The position numbers were made by a program, and so were the translations under genes. A stretch of DNA of 64,000 nt, from the NCBI GenBank assembly GCA_913046365.1, contig CAJWRM010000001.1:1-64000 (forward strand). The letters are read 5' to 3'. Below are positions 27,013 through 35,760 of the stretch, piece by piece. Each line of letters opens with the position of its first letter. Position 1 is the first letter of the stretch. This stretch comes from an uncultured Flavobacteriales bacterium (lineage in GTDB: Bacteria > Bacteroidota > Bacteroidia > Flavobacteriales_D > Crocinitomicaceae). The notes under the pieces are model-generated. The model saw only the letters and a program-made list of their open reading frames with translations. It searched no databases and was not told where the DNA came from.

Positions 27013-27888
27013 TTAATATCCGTATTTCTTGAGCTTTTTCTCAGAGCTTCTCCAATCTTTGTCGACCTTTACATAGTTTTCTAAGAACACTTTTTTGTCT
27101 AAGAATTTTTCTAAATCGATTCTAGATTTCTTACCTATTTTCTGTAGCATATCTCCCCCTCTACCGATGATAATACCTTTCTGTGAATCGCGTTCAACAA
27201 TGATTTGAGCACGAATTCTTATGATTCTATCTTCCTCTTTGTATTCCTCGACTAAAACTTGACAGCTGTATGGAATCTCCTTTTGACAAAGCTCAAATAT
27301 TTTCTCTCGTATAATTTCAGAAATGAAGAATCGTAAAGGACGATCTGTTAGGTCCTCCTTATCATAATAAGGCGGACTCTCAGGAATATGCTTGACAATT
27401 TCTTCCCAAAGCTCTCCCACATTAAAATCATGCAAGGCAGATATCGGACAAACCTTCGCATTGGGCAATTGAGCCTGCCAATATTCAATACGTTTAAAGA
27501 CCTCATCTTGAGAGGATAGATCTATTTTATTAATCAGGCAAAATACGGGTACAGATAGCTTCTTAATACGGTCCAGCGTTTTAACATGATTCATCTGACG
27601 CTCTTTGGTATCGGTTACAAAAAGTAAAACATCTGCATCCTTTATAGAACCCTGAACGCTGTCCATCATATTGTCATGAAGCTTATATGCAGCATTTACA
27701 ACACCAGGCGTGTCGGAAAAGACAACCTGAAGGTCATCCTCATTAACGATTCCAATAATACGGTGTCTTGTTGTCTGGGCCTTTGAGGTAACTATAGAAA
27801 CGCGCTCGCCTACAAGGCGATTCATCAATGTTGATTTACCTACATTTGGACTACCCACAATATTTACAAAACCAGATTTATGCGACAT
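27013..27888 (-). CDS. era: GTPase Era
   Basis: Binds GTP and the 3' end of 16S rRNA and assists 30S maturation at the membrane. The G1 motif [21 protein letters not shown] and NKID are in the first 130 residues. The C-terminal KH domain contains GIIIGRGGDMLQKIGKKSR. The frame extends to a TTG at 27894, but the ATG at 27888 (MSHKSGFVNI) is the natural start. It lies just upstream of der. A -7 box is found 17 bases before the ATG. Confidence 0.97.
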   Translation of the reverse strand: MSHKSGFVNIVGSPNVGKSTLMNRLVGERVSIVTSKAQTTRHRIIGIVNEDDLQVVFSDTPGVVNAAYKLHDNMMDSVQGSIKDADVLLFVTDTKERQMNHVKTLDRIKKLSVPVFCLINKIDLSSQDEVFKRIEYWQAQLPNAKVCPISALHDFNVGELWEEIVKHIPESPPYYDKEDLTDRPLRFFISEIIREKIFELCQKEIPYSCQVLVEEYKEEDRIIRIRAQIIVERDSQKGIIIGRGGDMLQKIGKKSRIDLEKFLDKKVFLENYVKVDKDWRSSEKKLKKYGY

Positions 27889-27905
27889 GCTCAATGATTA
27901 GAGCG

Positions 27906-27913
27906 CAAAGGTA
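27906..27913 (-). promoter_or_regulatory. -7 box for era-der
   Basis: On the minus strand TACCTTTG fits TAnnTTTG and ends 17 bases before the era ATG. No good -33 TTG is seen. Confidence 0.4.
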
Positions 27914-27949
27914 CGATATTTAAAATGATGATAGAATTAATCTGAAAAA

Positions 27950-28861
27950 TCAACCTATTTTCTGACGCTGTATTAAATACTGCTGTAAAATAGGTGCAAC
28001 ACCCTGTGCCACATCTACTTCAACAAAGTCAATATGTAAATTTATACAACGCATTCGGATTTCATTGAAATGTTCCTTTAGCCGCTCAGTATATTCTTCT
28101 CTGATTTCAAGCGGATTCAGTCTTAAACGCTCTCCTGTTTCCATGTCAATGAGCTCATGGGGTCTGTTTTCAAGTTCTAAATTCAATTCTTTATGTGCAT
28201 CCATTACCTGAAAAAGAACTACTTCATGCTTGTTGTGCTTTAAATGTTGTAATGCCTCAACAATTTCTTCAACCTTATCAGGATCATCTAACAAATCTGT
28301 AAACAATACAACTAAACTTCTTTTAGGTGTGAGTTCAGCAATTTCATGGAGCGCTTTTGCTGTTGAAGTATTCTTCATTTTAGAAGGGTTGTATATCTTC
28401 AAACGTTCCTCCATCCGATCATAGAGCTCACGGTGATGTCGTTGGGATGATTTAATTTCCGAAACATAATCTACCTTGTCTGTAAAAAAAGATATACCCA
28501 CTGCATCTCTTTGCCTTCTTAGGAGCTCCATCAGACTAGCAATAGCGTATATCGAAAATTCGAATTTCGAGGTGTTCCCTTCACTAAAATACATGGAGCT
28601 GGACGCATCTAGGACGAACAAGCAGCGTAAATTGGTTTCTTCCTCATACTTTTTGGTATACATGCGTTCAGTGCGCGCAAAGAGCTTCCAATCAATATGA
28701 CGCGTGGATTCTCCATTATTATACAACCTGTGCTCGGCAAATTCTACAGAAAATCCATGAAAAGGACTTTTGTGCAATCCGGTGATGAATCCCTCTACAA
28801 CTTGTCTTGCAAGAAGCTCCAAGTTTCCAAAATCGGCCAGTTTGATTCTTTCTATAGGCAT
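27950..28861 (-). CDS. DUF58 / von Willebrand A-like protein
   Basis: A 303-residue cytoplasmic protein of the DUF58 family. The conserved motif TRHIDWKLFARTERMYTKKY (about residues 53-72) is present, followed by a vWA-like domain that starts LFVLDASSSMYF (metal site DxSxS). DUF58 proteins usually work with MoxR-type AAA ATPases and BatA/BatB membrane proteins in envelope stress functions. None of those partners is next to it here. It lies between era and a DMT transporter with short gaps. The family call is firm; the biological role is not. Confidence 0.85.
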   Translation of the reverse strand: MPIERIKLADFGNLELLARQVVEGFITGLHKSPFHGFSVEFAEHRLYNNGESTRHIDWKLFARTERMYTKKYEEETNLRCLFVLDASSSMYFSEGNTSKFEFSIYAIASLMELLRRQRDAVGISFFTDKVDYVSEIKSSQRHHRELYDRMEERLKIYNPSKMKNTSTAKALHEIAELTPKRSLVVLFTDLLDDPDKVEEIVEALQHLKHNKHEVVLFQVMDAHKELNLELENRPHELIDMETGERLRLNPLEIREEYTERLKEHFNEIRMRCINLHIDFVEVDVAQGVAPILQQYLIQRQKIG

Positions 28862-28881
28862 GGGTTAAAAATAGGGAAATT

Positions 28882-29781
28882 TTAGCTTTTCTGGGCCTTC
28901 TTATATCTAAAATAGGCATTCATTATAATTCCTGAAAAGATGAACAAAACCCCGAGATTCACCATCATATTCAGCCGTTCATCAAAAACCAAATATCCTA
29001 CTAGCAATGCATAAACAATACCAAGATATTGAAAAGGAATAATCACGGATGATGAACCAAGATGTAATGCTTTAGTCAGTAGAATTTGGGCAAACTGCGT
29101 AAAAACACCAACCAATAGAAGCAAGAACCATTCGATCCCAACAGGCATTATAAATTCAAATAAGCAAAGTAAGACCATACAAGGTATTGATATCATTGGA
29201 AAATAAAGCACAATTGAAATTGGCTCATCGGTGTCTTTAAGCTTTACAATGGCTGTATATGCAATTCCAGAGATACTGGCAGAAAGCATTCCTAAACCAA
29301 TCCAATATGGCTCAAAATAATCGCCCAAATAATCCAAAGCGTAATTTTGTAATGAAATCAAGCAGACACCAAAAAAAGCAAGCGAAACAAAAAGCCATTG
29401 AATGCTAAAGATCCTTTCTCCTAGCAGGAAAAAAGTAAAAAGCATTGTAAAGATCGGTGCTAAATATTGAATCACTGCTGCGACAGCAAAAGGCATGTTC
29501 TGTATCGTCATAAAAAACAAGGTTAACGCTAATGTCCCGGCTATTCCACGGATAATCAGCCATTTCTTATTTACACCAAAATAAGGCAAGCCCTTTCTAT
29601 AAATGATGATTGAGCTAATTACAAAAGAAACAATGGAACGAGACAATACGAGCTCATGCGCTGGAATAGATTGTAACTCAAGCTGTCCTAGACTTAAATT
29701 ACCACTAAAAAGCTTAACAATTAGGTTAACAATTAAGAAACATAGCCCAGAAAGAACAACATATATAATTCCTTTTTTCAC
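28882..29781 (-). CDS. DMT superfamily (EamA) transporter
   Basis: A 299-residue inner-membrane protein with about ten transmembrane segments in two EamA repeats; each repeat carries a typical segment (AVIQYLAPIFTMLFTFFLLG and FQYLGIVYALLVGYLVFDE). Members export amino acids, nucleosides or other metabolites. The substrate is unknown. The start codon appears to be GTG (29781), followed by a short basic N-terminus MKKG and the first segment. It is followed by the DUF58 gene after 20 bases. Confidence 0.85.
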   Translation of the reverse strand: MKKGIIYVVLSGLCFLIVNLIVKLFSGNLSLGQLELQSIPAHELVLSRSIVSFVISSIIIYRKGLPYFGVNKKWLIIRGIAGTLALTLFFMTIQNMPFAVAAVIQYLAPIFTMLFTFFLLGERIFSIQWLFVSLAFFGVCLISLQNYALDYLGDYFEPYWIGLGMLSASISGIAYTAIVKLKDTDEPISIVLYFPMISIPCMVLLCLFEFIMPVGIEWFLLLLVGVFTQFAQILLTKALHLGSSSVIIPFQYLGIVYALLVGYLVFDERLNMMVNLGVLFIFSGIIMNAYFRYKKAQKS

Positions 29782-29805
29782 TTGGATGTAATCAGATAAT
29801 GATTT

Positions 29806-30153
29806 TTAGTAACCACCCTTCTTTTTGGCTTTATAGCCCTTACTTGTGAGCATTGTATGCACCTTTTCTACAAAATTACCCTGAATTAAAATTACTGCGT
29901 CCTTTGCCGAACCACCGACGCCACACTTACTTTTCAATTCTTTTCCTAAGGCTTTTAAATCTTCTTCCAAACCAATAAATCCCTCAACAATGGTAACTGC
30001 CTTGCCACCTCTATTTTTTTTATCTAAAGAAACGTACAATGATTGCTGCGCAGCTGAAAGGGTTTCCTCTACCCCATTATTTTCCTCTTCAAATTGAAAA
30101 TCAGGATTGGTGGAGTAAACTACATTAATTCTATTTTTCTTATTTTTTTTCAT
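29806..30153 (-). CDS. SUI1/YciH-family translation factor
   Basis: A 115-residue protein with the SUI1 (eIF1-like) domain in its C-terminal two thirds: NRGGKAVTIVEGF (about residue 47), LGKELKSKCGVGGSAKD and LIQGNFVEKVHTMLTSKGYK. The bacterial homologue YciH affects start-codon discrimination in translation initiation. The N-terminus is a short basic extension. It lies 24 bases before the DMT transporter and diverges from wecB. In a genome with few Shine-Dalgarno sequences and several leaderless genes, a role in start selection would be of interest. Confidence 0.9.
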   Translation of the reverse strand: MKKNKKNRINVVYSTNPDFQFEEENNGVEETLSAAQQSLYVSLDKKNRGGKAVTIVEGFIGLEEDLKALGKELKSKCGVGGSAKDAVILIQGNFVEKVHTMLTSKGYKAKKKGGY

Positions 30154-30182
30154 GCCAAAGATTTAGGTTTGGTAATCTGATG

Positions 30183-30190
30183 CAAAAGTA
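30183..30190 (-). promoter_or_regulatory. -7 box of the SUI1 gene
   Basis: Minus strand TACTTTTG (30190-30183) matches TAnnTTTG and lies 29 bases before the ATG at 30153. The -33 element is unclear. Confidence 0.4.
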
Positions 30191-30243
30191 ATGGATACTT
30201 TGTAAGTTAAATATTTAATTTTACAGATGTATTATAGAAAGAT

Positions 30244-31395
30244 ATGTCCAGAAAAAAAATCATTACGATTGTTGGTGCAAGACCACAAATCATCAAAGCT
30301 TCTGCTATTAGCAGAGCTATTGGTTTATTCTTCAAAGAAGAAATAGAGGAAATCATCGTGCATACTGGACAGCACTATGACCAAAACATGTCTCAAATCT
30401 TTTTTGAGGAGCTAGGTATTCCAAAACCAAGCTATAATATAAATGTGGGTTCGGGAAGACATGGGCAGCAAACCGCTAAAATGATAGATGGAATTGAAGA
30501 AATCCTAATCAAAGAAAAACCAGATTCTGTCATTCTTTATGGTGACACCAACTCTACCATAGCAGGTGCATTGGCTGCTTCAAAAATTCACATCCCTATA
30601 GTTCATATTGAAGCTGGTCTGCGCAGTTTCAATAAAAAAATGCCGGAGGAGATCAATCGAATCGCATGCGACCATATGTCTAGCTTATTATTCTCACCTA
30701 CAAAACAAGGCATTAAGAATCTTCAAAAAGAAGGCTTCAAACTCAAACAGGAGGGAAAAGCAACAATGGATGCACCAAACATGTACCACTGTGGAGATAT
30801 CATGCTCGACAATAGCATGTATTTTGGGGAAAGGGAAAATCGGGGGAATCAGTTATTAACCTCCTTGAAACTTGAGGCTAATAAATACATACTATGCACT
30901 ATTCACAGAGATAGCAATACGGATATTGAACTTAACTTAATTGGTATTTTAGAAGCCCTACTTTCATGTCAAGAGGAAACTCAAATGAAAATTGTTTTGC
31001 CCTTGCACCCTAGAACAAGGGGTAAAATCGAACAATTAAGAGACCAAAATTTTGTAAATCTCTTTATCAATAATCCAAATATTATCATTCTTCCCCCTGC
31101 TGGGTTCAACGATATTATTACGCTTGAAAAAAATACAAAACTGATTATTACTGATAGTGGAGGACTTCAGAAGGAAGCATACTTTTTCGAGAAGCCTTGC
31201 GTTATTCTTAGAGAACAGACAGAATGGGTAGAGATTGTTGACAATGGGAACGCAATACTGACAGGTGCAGACAACGCAAAAATAAAGAATGCCATATCCC
31301 TTCTATTAGCAAAAAATGATTTTACCTACCCAACCTTATTTGGTGACGGAAAGGCCGGTAAATTCATTTGCTCTAAAATCTTAAGCGATTTATAA
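30244..31395 (+). CDS. wecB: UDP-N-acetylglucosamine 2-epimerase (non-hydrolysing)
   Basis: Interconverts UDP-GlcNAc and UDP-ManNAc for surface polysaccharide or teichoic-type glycans. The family motifs are complete: VGARPQIIKA, VHTGQHYDQNMSQIFFEELG, LYGDTNSTIAGALAA, HIEAGLRSFNKKMPEEINR, HRDSNTD and ITDSGGLQKEAYFFEKPC. 383 aa is normal. The deacetylase-like gene begins three bases after its stop, so the two form a unit. It stands apart from any larger polysaccharide cluster in this window. Confidence 0.95.
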   Translation: MSRKKIITIVGARPQIIKASAISRAIGLFFKEEIEEIIVHTGQHYDQNMSQIFFEELGIPKPSYNINVGSGRHGQQTAKMIDGIEEILIKEKPDSVILYGDTNSTIAGALAASKIHIPIVHIEAGLRSFNKKMPEEINRIACDHMSSLLFSPTKQGIKNLQKEGFKLKQEGKATMDAPNMYHCGDIMLDNSMYFGERENRGNQLLTSLKLEANKYILCTIHRDSNTDIELNLIGILEALLSCQEETQMKIVLPLHPRTRGKIEQLRDQNFVNLFINNPNIIILPPAGFNDIITLEKNTKLIITDSGGLQKEAYFFEKPCVILREQTEWVEIVDNGNAILTGADNAKIKNAISLLLAKNDFTYPTLFGDGKAGKFICSKILSDL

Positions 31396-31398
31396 TTG

Positions 31399-32682
31399 AT
31401 GCTCATATTTGTAGAAAAAGTAAACGAGAGACTAACCTACACCTTTGATTTTATTTTCAAGGAAAGAGACCTTGATTATGTATTTACCTCAAGTGAATCT
31501 GAATTTGAAAAATCTTTAGAGATAAAGCTTAATTATTCGAAAAAAAATATTGCAAATACTCCTTCGATAATTCCAAGTACAATACTTTTCAATGATCGTA
31601 TAGAAAATTACACCTTAAATCGATCCCTTTTCAATAATGAAGAGTGCTTGAGTATCAATGGCGTATCCGATCCGGTAGCAAGTATTTTTTATATCCTCAC
31701 TCGTTATGAAGAATACGATTCATCATTCAAGGATAAGCATGGCAGATATATCGGAAAAAAGTCGGTTTTATATCGCTTTGGCTGGCATGAAAAGGCCATG
31801 TGCGATCGATGGAGTGAAGATATTTTATGCTTTCTTTCGGTGCATTCCTCTTTTCGATTTGAAAAGAAAAAATATAGACCTCAAATTATCCCAACATTTG
31901 ATATCGACAAAGCATATGCCTACAAGCACAAAGGCATAATCAGAAACGTATTAGGCTATTTTAAAGATTTTTATGCCAAAGATACAACGCGAACAAAGGA
32001 ACGCAGCATGGTGCTTTCAGGCTCCAAAAAAGATCCTTTCGATAATTTTGATAAGATTTTTGACATACAGAGCCGAGGTTTTGATGTCAAATTATTCTGG
32101 ATGCTCGGCAACTATGGAAAGTATGATAAAAACATTTCCTATAAAAATAGAAGGCACCGTCGGCTTATAAGAAAAATGGATACAATCGCTAGTATTGGCA
32201 TCCACCCCAGCTATAGGTCAAACTCGAATGAGTTTAACATTCACAATGAAATTGAACGTTTGCAAAGTATCATTAAAAAGCATGTTAGGTCTAGTCGACA
32301 GCATTATCTAATGCTTTTCTTACCGAAAACATATCAACAGCTTATCGAGCAAGAAATTGAGGATGATTACAGTATGGGTTATTCGGATATTATTGGATTC
32401 AGGGCAGGTACAGCGCGTTCATTTCATTGGTTTGATCTAACAACAAATAAAAAAACATCACTTAGAATTCATCCTTTCTGCTACATGGATGGCAGTCTAA
32501 ACGAATACCTTGAACTAAGCACGAATGATGCAGAGGAAAGAATTGCCCAATTATATCTTGAAATTCAGAACTATGGGGGGAAATTTATATTTCTTTGGCA
32601 CAATGATACAATCAGTGATTATGGACACTGGGCAGGCTGGTCAAAAGTTTTAGAGTTTAGCCTTAGACTTAATGAACTTTAG
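31399..32682 (+). CDS. Polysaccharide deacetylase-like protein
   Basis: A 427-residue protein that starts at the ATG at 31399 (the preceding TTG at 31396 is less likely). The first half has no recognised motif and resembles the N-terminal region that precedes deacetylase domains in Bacteroidota. The second half looks like a divergent NodB-type deacetylase: IIPTFDIDKAYAYKHKG (the metal-site region, with Asp), SIGIHPSYRSNS (the His motif) and FIFLWHNDTISDYG. No signal peptide is seen, so a cytoplasmic sugar precursor is a plausible substrate. It is coupled to wecB, which suggests action on a ManNAc- or GlcNAc-derived glycan. Confidence 0.75.
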   Translation: MLIFVEKVNERLTYTFDFIFKERDLDYVFTSSESEFEKSLEIKLNYSKKNIANTPSIIPSTILFNDRIENYTLNRSLFNNEECLSINGVSDPVASIFYILTRYEEYDSSFKDKHGRYIGKKSVLYRFGWHEKAMCDRWSEDILCFLSVHSSFRFEKKKYRPQIIPTFDIDKAYAYKHKGIIRNVLGYFKDFYAKDTTRTKERSMVLSGSKKDPFDNFDKIFDIQSRGFDVKLFWMLGNYGKYDKNISYKNRRHRRLIRKMDTIASIGIHPSYRSNSNEFNIHNEIERLQSIIKKHVRSSRQHYLMLFLPKTYQQLIEQEIEDDYSMGYSDIIGFRAGTARSFHWFDLTTNKKTSLRIHPFCYMDGSLNEYLELSTNDAEERIAQLYLEIQNYGGKFIFLWHNDTISDYGHWAGWSKVLEFSLRLNEL

Positions 32683-32692
32683 ATAAACTTAG

Positions 32693-33691
32693 CTACCATT
32701 TTCTATCGAAAGCCGCATCTATTAGTTGGCTATTTTCTTTGCTGTTTTTGTAGGCATAATTAAATCCATTGTAAACAGAATATCCACCCACTTGACCATT
32801 CTTGTTAATAGCAATAAACCCACATTGTAAGCCTTTAACATCGCTATGTTTAGAGATAATTCTTTCAACCGCAAGTTTGCACGCCATTTCCGGAGAATGC
32901 CCTTGACGCATAAATTCTACAACAGTATGGCTTCCTGCAATGCGAATAATTGCCTCGCCCATTCCCGTTGCACAGGCCCCACCTACCTCATTGTCAACAA
33001 ATAATCCTGCACCAATAATGGGCGAATCTCCAACACGTCCTGCAAGTTTATAGGCCCAACCGCTTGTTGTGCACGAACCACTTATATTGCCATTTTCATC
33101 TATAGCAAGCATACCTATCGTGTCATGATTCTCATGATTTATTTCAGGTTTTTCAAATTCATCTTTGTGCTCTTTTTTCCATTCTTTCCAGTCCTGCTTT
33201 ACCTCTTTTATCGGTGTTTTAAACTTCTCAAAACCACAATCTATTGCAAATGACTTTGCCCCTCTTCCCACAAGCATCACATGCTGTGTACGTTCCATTA
33301 CCGCTCTGGCAACAGAAATAGGGTGTTTGATTCCCTCGAGATATGCGACAGCACCACAGCGAGATTGATCATCCATGATACATGCATCTAAAGTAACATG
33401 CCCCTCTCTGTCCGGCCTTCCTCCGATCCCTACACTTCGATTTGTTAAATCTGATTCTGTATGACGCACGCCAGCCTCAACAGCGTCAAGCGCTTTACCC
33501 GAATTTCCGAGTAACTTCCATGCTTCCTCATTGGCTGCTAAACCATGGCTCCATGTAGAAATCACCACAGGTTTTTGTGGATCCAAATCAACTTTAGAAA
33601 CGGCGTAATTCATACCCATTAGAGATTGGGGTTTAAGGATAGAAGCCAAAGCGGATAACATACCAAACTTAAAAAATGATCTTCTTTTCAT
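32693..33691 (-). CDS. N4-(beta-N-acetylglucosaminyl)-L-asparaginase family Ntn-hydrolase
   Basis: A glycosylasparaginase/isoaspartyl peptidase homologue that matures by self-cleavage. The N-terminus MKRRSFFKFGMLSALASIL looks like a twin-arginine or short export signal. The catalytic Thr is in NHDTIGMLAIDENGNISGSC (about residue 192), exactly where the precursor is expected to split, and GRVGDSPIIGAGLFVDN is the conserved pocket. It may remove Asn-linked GlcNAc or process isoaspartyl peptides in the periplasm. 332 aa is typical. It is the last gene of the minus-strand set beginning at dapF, five bases after mltG. Confidence 0.9.
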   Translation of the reverse strand: MKRRSFFKFGMLSALASILKPQSLMGMNYAVSKVDLDPQKPVVISTWSHGLAANEEAWKLLGNSGKALDAVEAGVRHTESDLTNRSVGIGGRPDREGHVTLDACIMDDQSRCGAVAYLEGIKHPISVARAVMERTQHVMLVGRGAKSFAIDCGFEKFKTPIKEVKQDWKEWKKEHKDEFEKPEINHENHDTIGMLAIDENGNISGSCTTSGWAYKLAGRVGDSPIIGAGLFVDNEVGGACATGMGEAIIRIAGSHTVVEFMRQGHSPEMACKLAVERIISKHSDVKGLQCGFIAINKNGQVGGYSVYNGFNYAYKNSKENSQLIDAAFDRKW

Positions 33692-33696
33692 AGCTG

Positions 33697-34770
33697 TTAT
33701 TTTCGTTGTTCATTGCTTAGCCAACGCTGAAATTGATTGGCATTGTTGACATGCTGACGACCTGAATTCGTAAAATTATGTCTTCCCGAATAATCGGCTT
33801 TGGCACACATAAAAATATAATCAACTGAAGCTGGATTCAATACTGCTTCAAGCAATGCAGACCCAACAATACAAATTGGTCCAGGCGGAAGCCCTTCATT
33901 TTTATAGGTATTGTAGCTACAATCAATATCCCTGTGCTCATAAAGAAGTCGCTGCACTCCATCTAATTTGCTGCCCCAGCAGAACTTAAAGGTGGGATCA
34001 GATTGTAACTTAATGTTTCGTCTCAAACGATTTAAATACAAACCTGCTATAATTGGCCATTCATCAGAAATCCTTGACTGCTCAGAATAAACAATACTCG
34101 CTAAAGTATATGCCTCGCTTGGTCGTTGCAAACCAATAAGAGCTAACTTTTTCAGCTTGTCTTTATCCCAAAATGATTTAAATTCATTCGCCATTCTCTT
34201 TGTAAAAGCTTCGGCATCTGTATCGTAAAAAAATTGATAGGTATTGGATAAAAACATAGATGGGAATTCTGATACTGTAAACCCATATAAACTACATGTT
34301 TTCGGATTTAAAAGAAATTCTGCTAATTCTGAACTATCTGCCTGGATATGCTTTGCTACCTTTTGACAAATTTTTTCAATCTGATTAGGACCTGAACAAT
34401 TATTAAAAGTAACCTTTACCTCTAGCTCACCATTTCCGTTTCCCAGTCTATTACGCTTAAAACCGTTTAACAATGAACTATACGACATGTTAGGTGCAAT
34501 AACATACTTACCGAGGGCAATATTTCTTGCACTCATACCCTTATACTTGCCGACAGCATGAAATAAATCTTGGTCATCAATGATTCCTTTTTCCAACAAT
34601 GTCAGACACAATGAGTCTAGATGAATTGACTTTAAGATGTAAAAGGTTTCGTTTTTGGTATTTGAGGTGGTTTTCTGAGAAGCCAAATACAATTTGAATT
34701 TTGGATATGCAAAATACCCAACAATCAAAATAATTGAAAATATAGATGCTATTTTTAAAATTCTTTTCAT
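33697..34770 (-). CDS. mltG: Endolytic murein transglycosylase MltG
   Basis: Cuts nascent peptidoglycan strands and helps set glycan length. One N-terminal membrane anchor (ILKIASIFSIILIVGYFAYP) leads into a LysM-like region and the YceG catalytic domain. The motif YTLASIVYSEQSRISDEWPI (about residue 220) holds the presumed catalytic Glu, followed by GLYLNRLRRNIKLQSDPTF. Bacteroidota enzymes commonly have SEQ where E. coli has KET. 357 aa is normal. Its ATG overlaps the stop of the GNAT gene by four bases. Together with dapF it gives this operon a cell-wall theme. Confidence 0.93.
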   Translation of the reverse strand: MKRILKIASIFSIILIVGYFAYPKFKLYLASQKTTSNTKNETFYILKSIHLDSLCLTLLEKGIIDDQDLFHAVGKYKGMSARNIALGKYVIAPNMSYSSLLNGFKRNRLGNGNGELEVKVTFNNCSGPNQIEKICQKVAKHIQADSSELAEFLLNPKTCSLYGFTVSEFPSMFLSNTYQFFYDTDAEAFTKRMANEFKSFWDKDKLKKLALIGLQRPSEAYTLASIVYSEQSRISDEWPIIAGLYLNRLRRNIKLQSDPTFKFCWGSKLDGVQRLLYEHRDIDCSYNTYKNEGLPPGPICIVGSALLEAVLNPASVDYIFMCAKADYSGRHNFTNSGRQHVNNANQFQRWLSNEQRK

Positions 34771-35261
34771 AACGCTAATTCAAAAGAAATTATACTTGAA
34801 TCTAATGTTTTATCACCAGATCGCAAGTAATCAAGAGATTCGAAAAGTGCAATACTCGCTTCATTGCTTGATTGAATTGTGGCCTTCAATTGAATAAGCT
34901 TCAGTTCCTTCTTTGCATATTGAGCCATTGAAAGCAATGCTTGCCGCGCAAAACCTTTTTTTCTTTGCTGCTTCTCTGCAATTAAAACACCGACATAAGC
35001 GTTCCCTTTTTCAAAATCGACATCATACAAATCAACCATACCTATTGCCCTTTTCATATTAGATAGACATATCATCATTCGCAACTGACTTGAATTGTGC
35101 ACATCTGTTTGTTGCTCAATTAATGCATATACGTTCTCGAGAGAAACTTTTAATTCAGATTGCGTTACACGCTGCGTTTCTTTATCAAGCTCCCATAGAT
35201 ATACGCCAAAAGCATCTTTCTTTTCAATTGGTCTTAGGAAAAGTTCTTCGGTTTTATGCAT
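34767..35261 (-). CDS. GNAT family N-acetyltransferase
   Basis: A 164-residue acetyl-CoA-dependent acetyltransferase. The N-terminus has the RimJ/RimL or SpeG-like pattern (LFLRPIEKKDAFGVYLWELD). The acetyl-CoA loop region VGVLIAEKQQRKKGFARQAL (about residues 92-111) and SNEASIALFESLDY are present. The substrate is unknown; protein N-termini, polyamines or amino sugars are all possible. It overlaps mltG by four bases and the upstream unknown gene by eight, so it is part of the dapF-mltG transcript. Confidence 0.87.
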   Translation of the reverse strand: MHKTEELFLRPIEKKDAFGVYLWELDKETQRVTQSELKVSLENVYALIEQQTDVHNSSQLRMMICLSNMKRAIGMVDLYDVDFEKGNAYVGVLIAEKQQRKKGFARQALLSMAQYAKKELKLIQLKATIQSSNEASIALFESLDYLRSGDKTLDSSIISFELAL

Positions 35262-35760
35262 GCAGCTTATTCAATCTTTCATTTATGTCAAAAAGGTCAT
35301 AGGAAAGAATTCCAGCTTGCTGCTCCGATACGTTTAACGAATGCCAGCCAGTAATTAAATCTCTTTCCTTAAGCACCTTCAAGAGGTCGGAAAGTTTCAT
35401 TACTTCTTCGGGCATATTCAATGCCTTTTTAATCGGAGACAGGCAAGAGCATTCGGCTGATGTTGCAAAAGTATAGTCCTCATAAATACGTTCAATATAA
35501 TTACTGCTTATGTTAAATCTTAACTTTATTTTTAATAACTTAATTCCCTTATTAACAGATACTTGATTAACATAATTAGTATCTATATAGTCTTTTCCAT
35601 TACTTTTTAAACTAAAGAATACTCCTTGACTAGAAATACCTATATGCGGTGGGATTTTGTCTATATGGAAAATCCAAATCAGGACATCGTTGACCTCTGA
35701 TATTGATGCCAAGCGGGGTAGGTTTTTAAACCTAAATTCATATTTCAACCGTTCCTTCAT
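35254..35760 (-). CDS. Unknown protein embedded in the dapF-mltG operon
   Basis: A 168-residue soluble protein without signal or membrane segment; I recognise no family. It seems to have mixed alpha/beta structure. A strand-rich centre (IGISSQGVFFSLKSNG, KGIKLLKIKLRFNIS) is followed by a helical C-terminus (EEVMKLSDLLKVLKERD). A cysteine pair (ECSCLS) is present. The start ATG lies inside the last 23 bases of dapF and the stop overlaps the GNAT gene, so it is tightly coupled to both. Codon use is like its neighbours. A role in cell-wall or lysine metabolism is only a guess from position. Confidence 0.7.
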   Translation of the reverse strand: MKERLKYEFRFKNLPRLASISEVNDVLIWIFHIDKIPPHIGISSQGVFFSLKSNGKDYIDTNYVNQVSVNKGIKLLKIKLRFNISSNYIERIYEDYTFATSAECSCLSPIKKALNMPEEVMKLSDLLKVLKERDLITGWHSLNVSEQQAGILSYDLFDINERLNKLHA

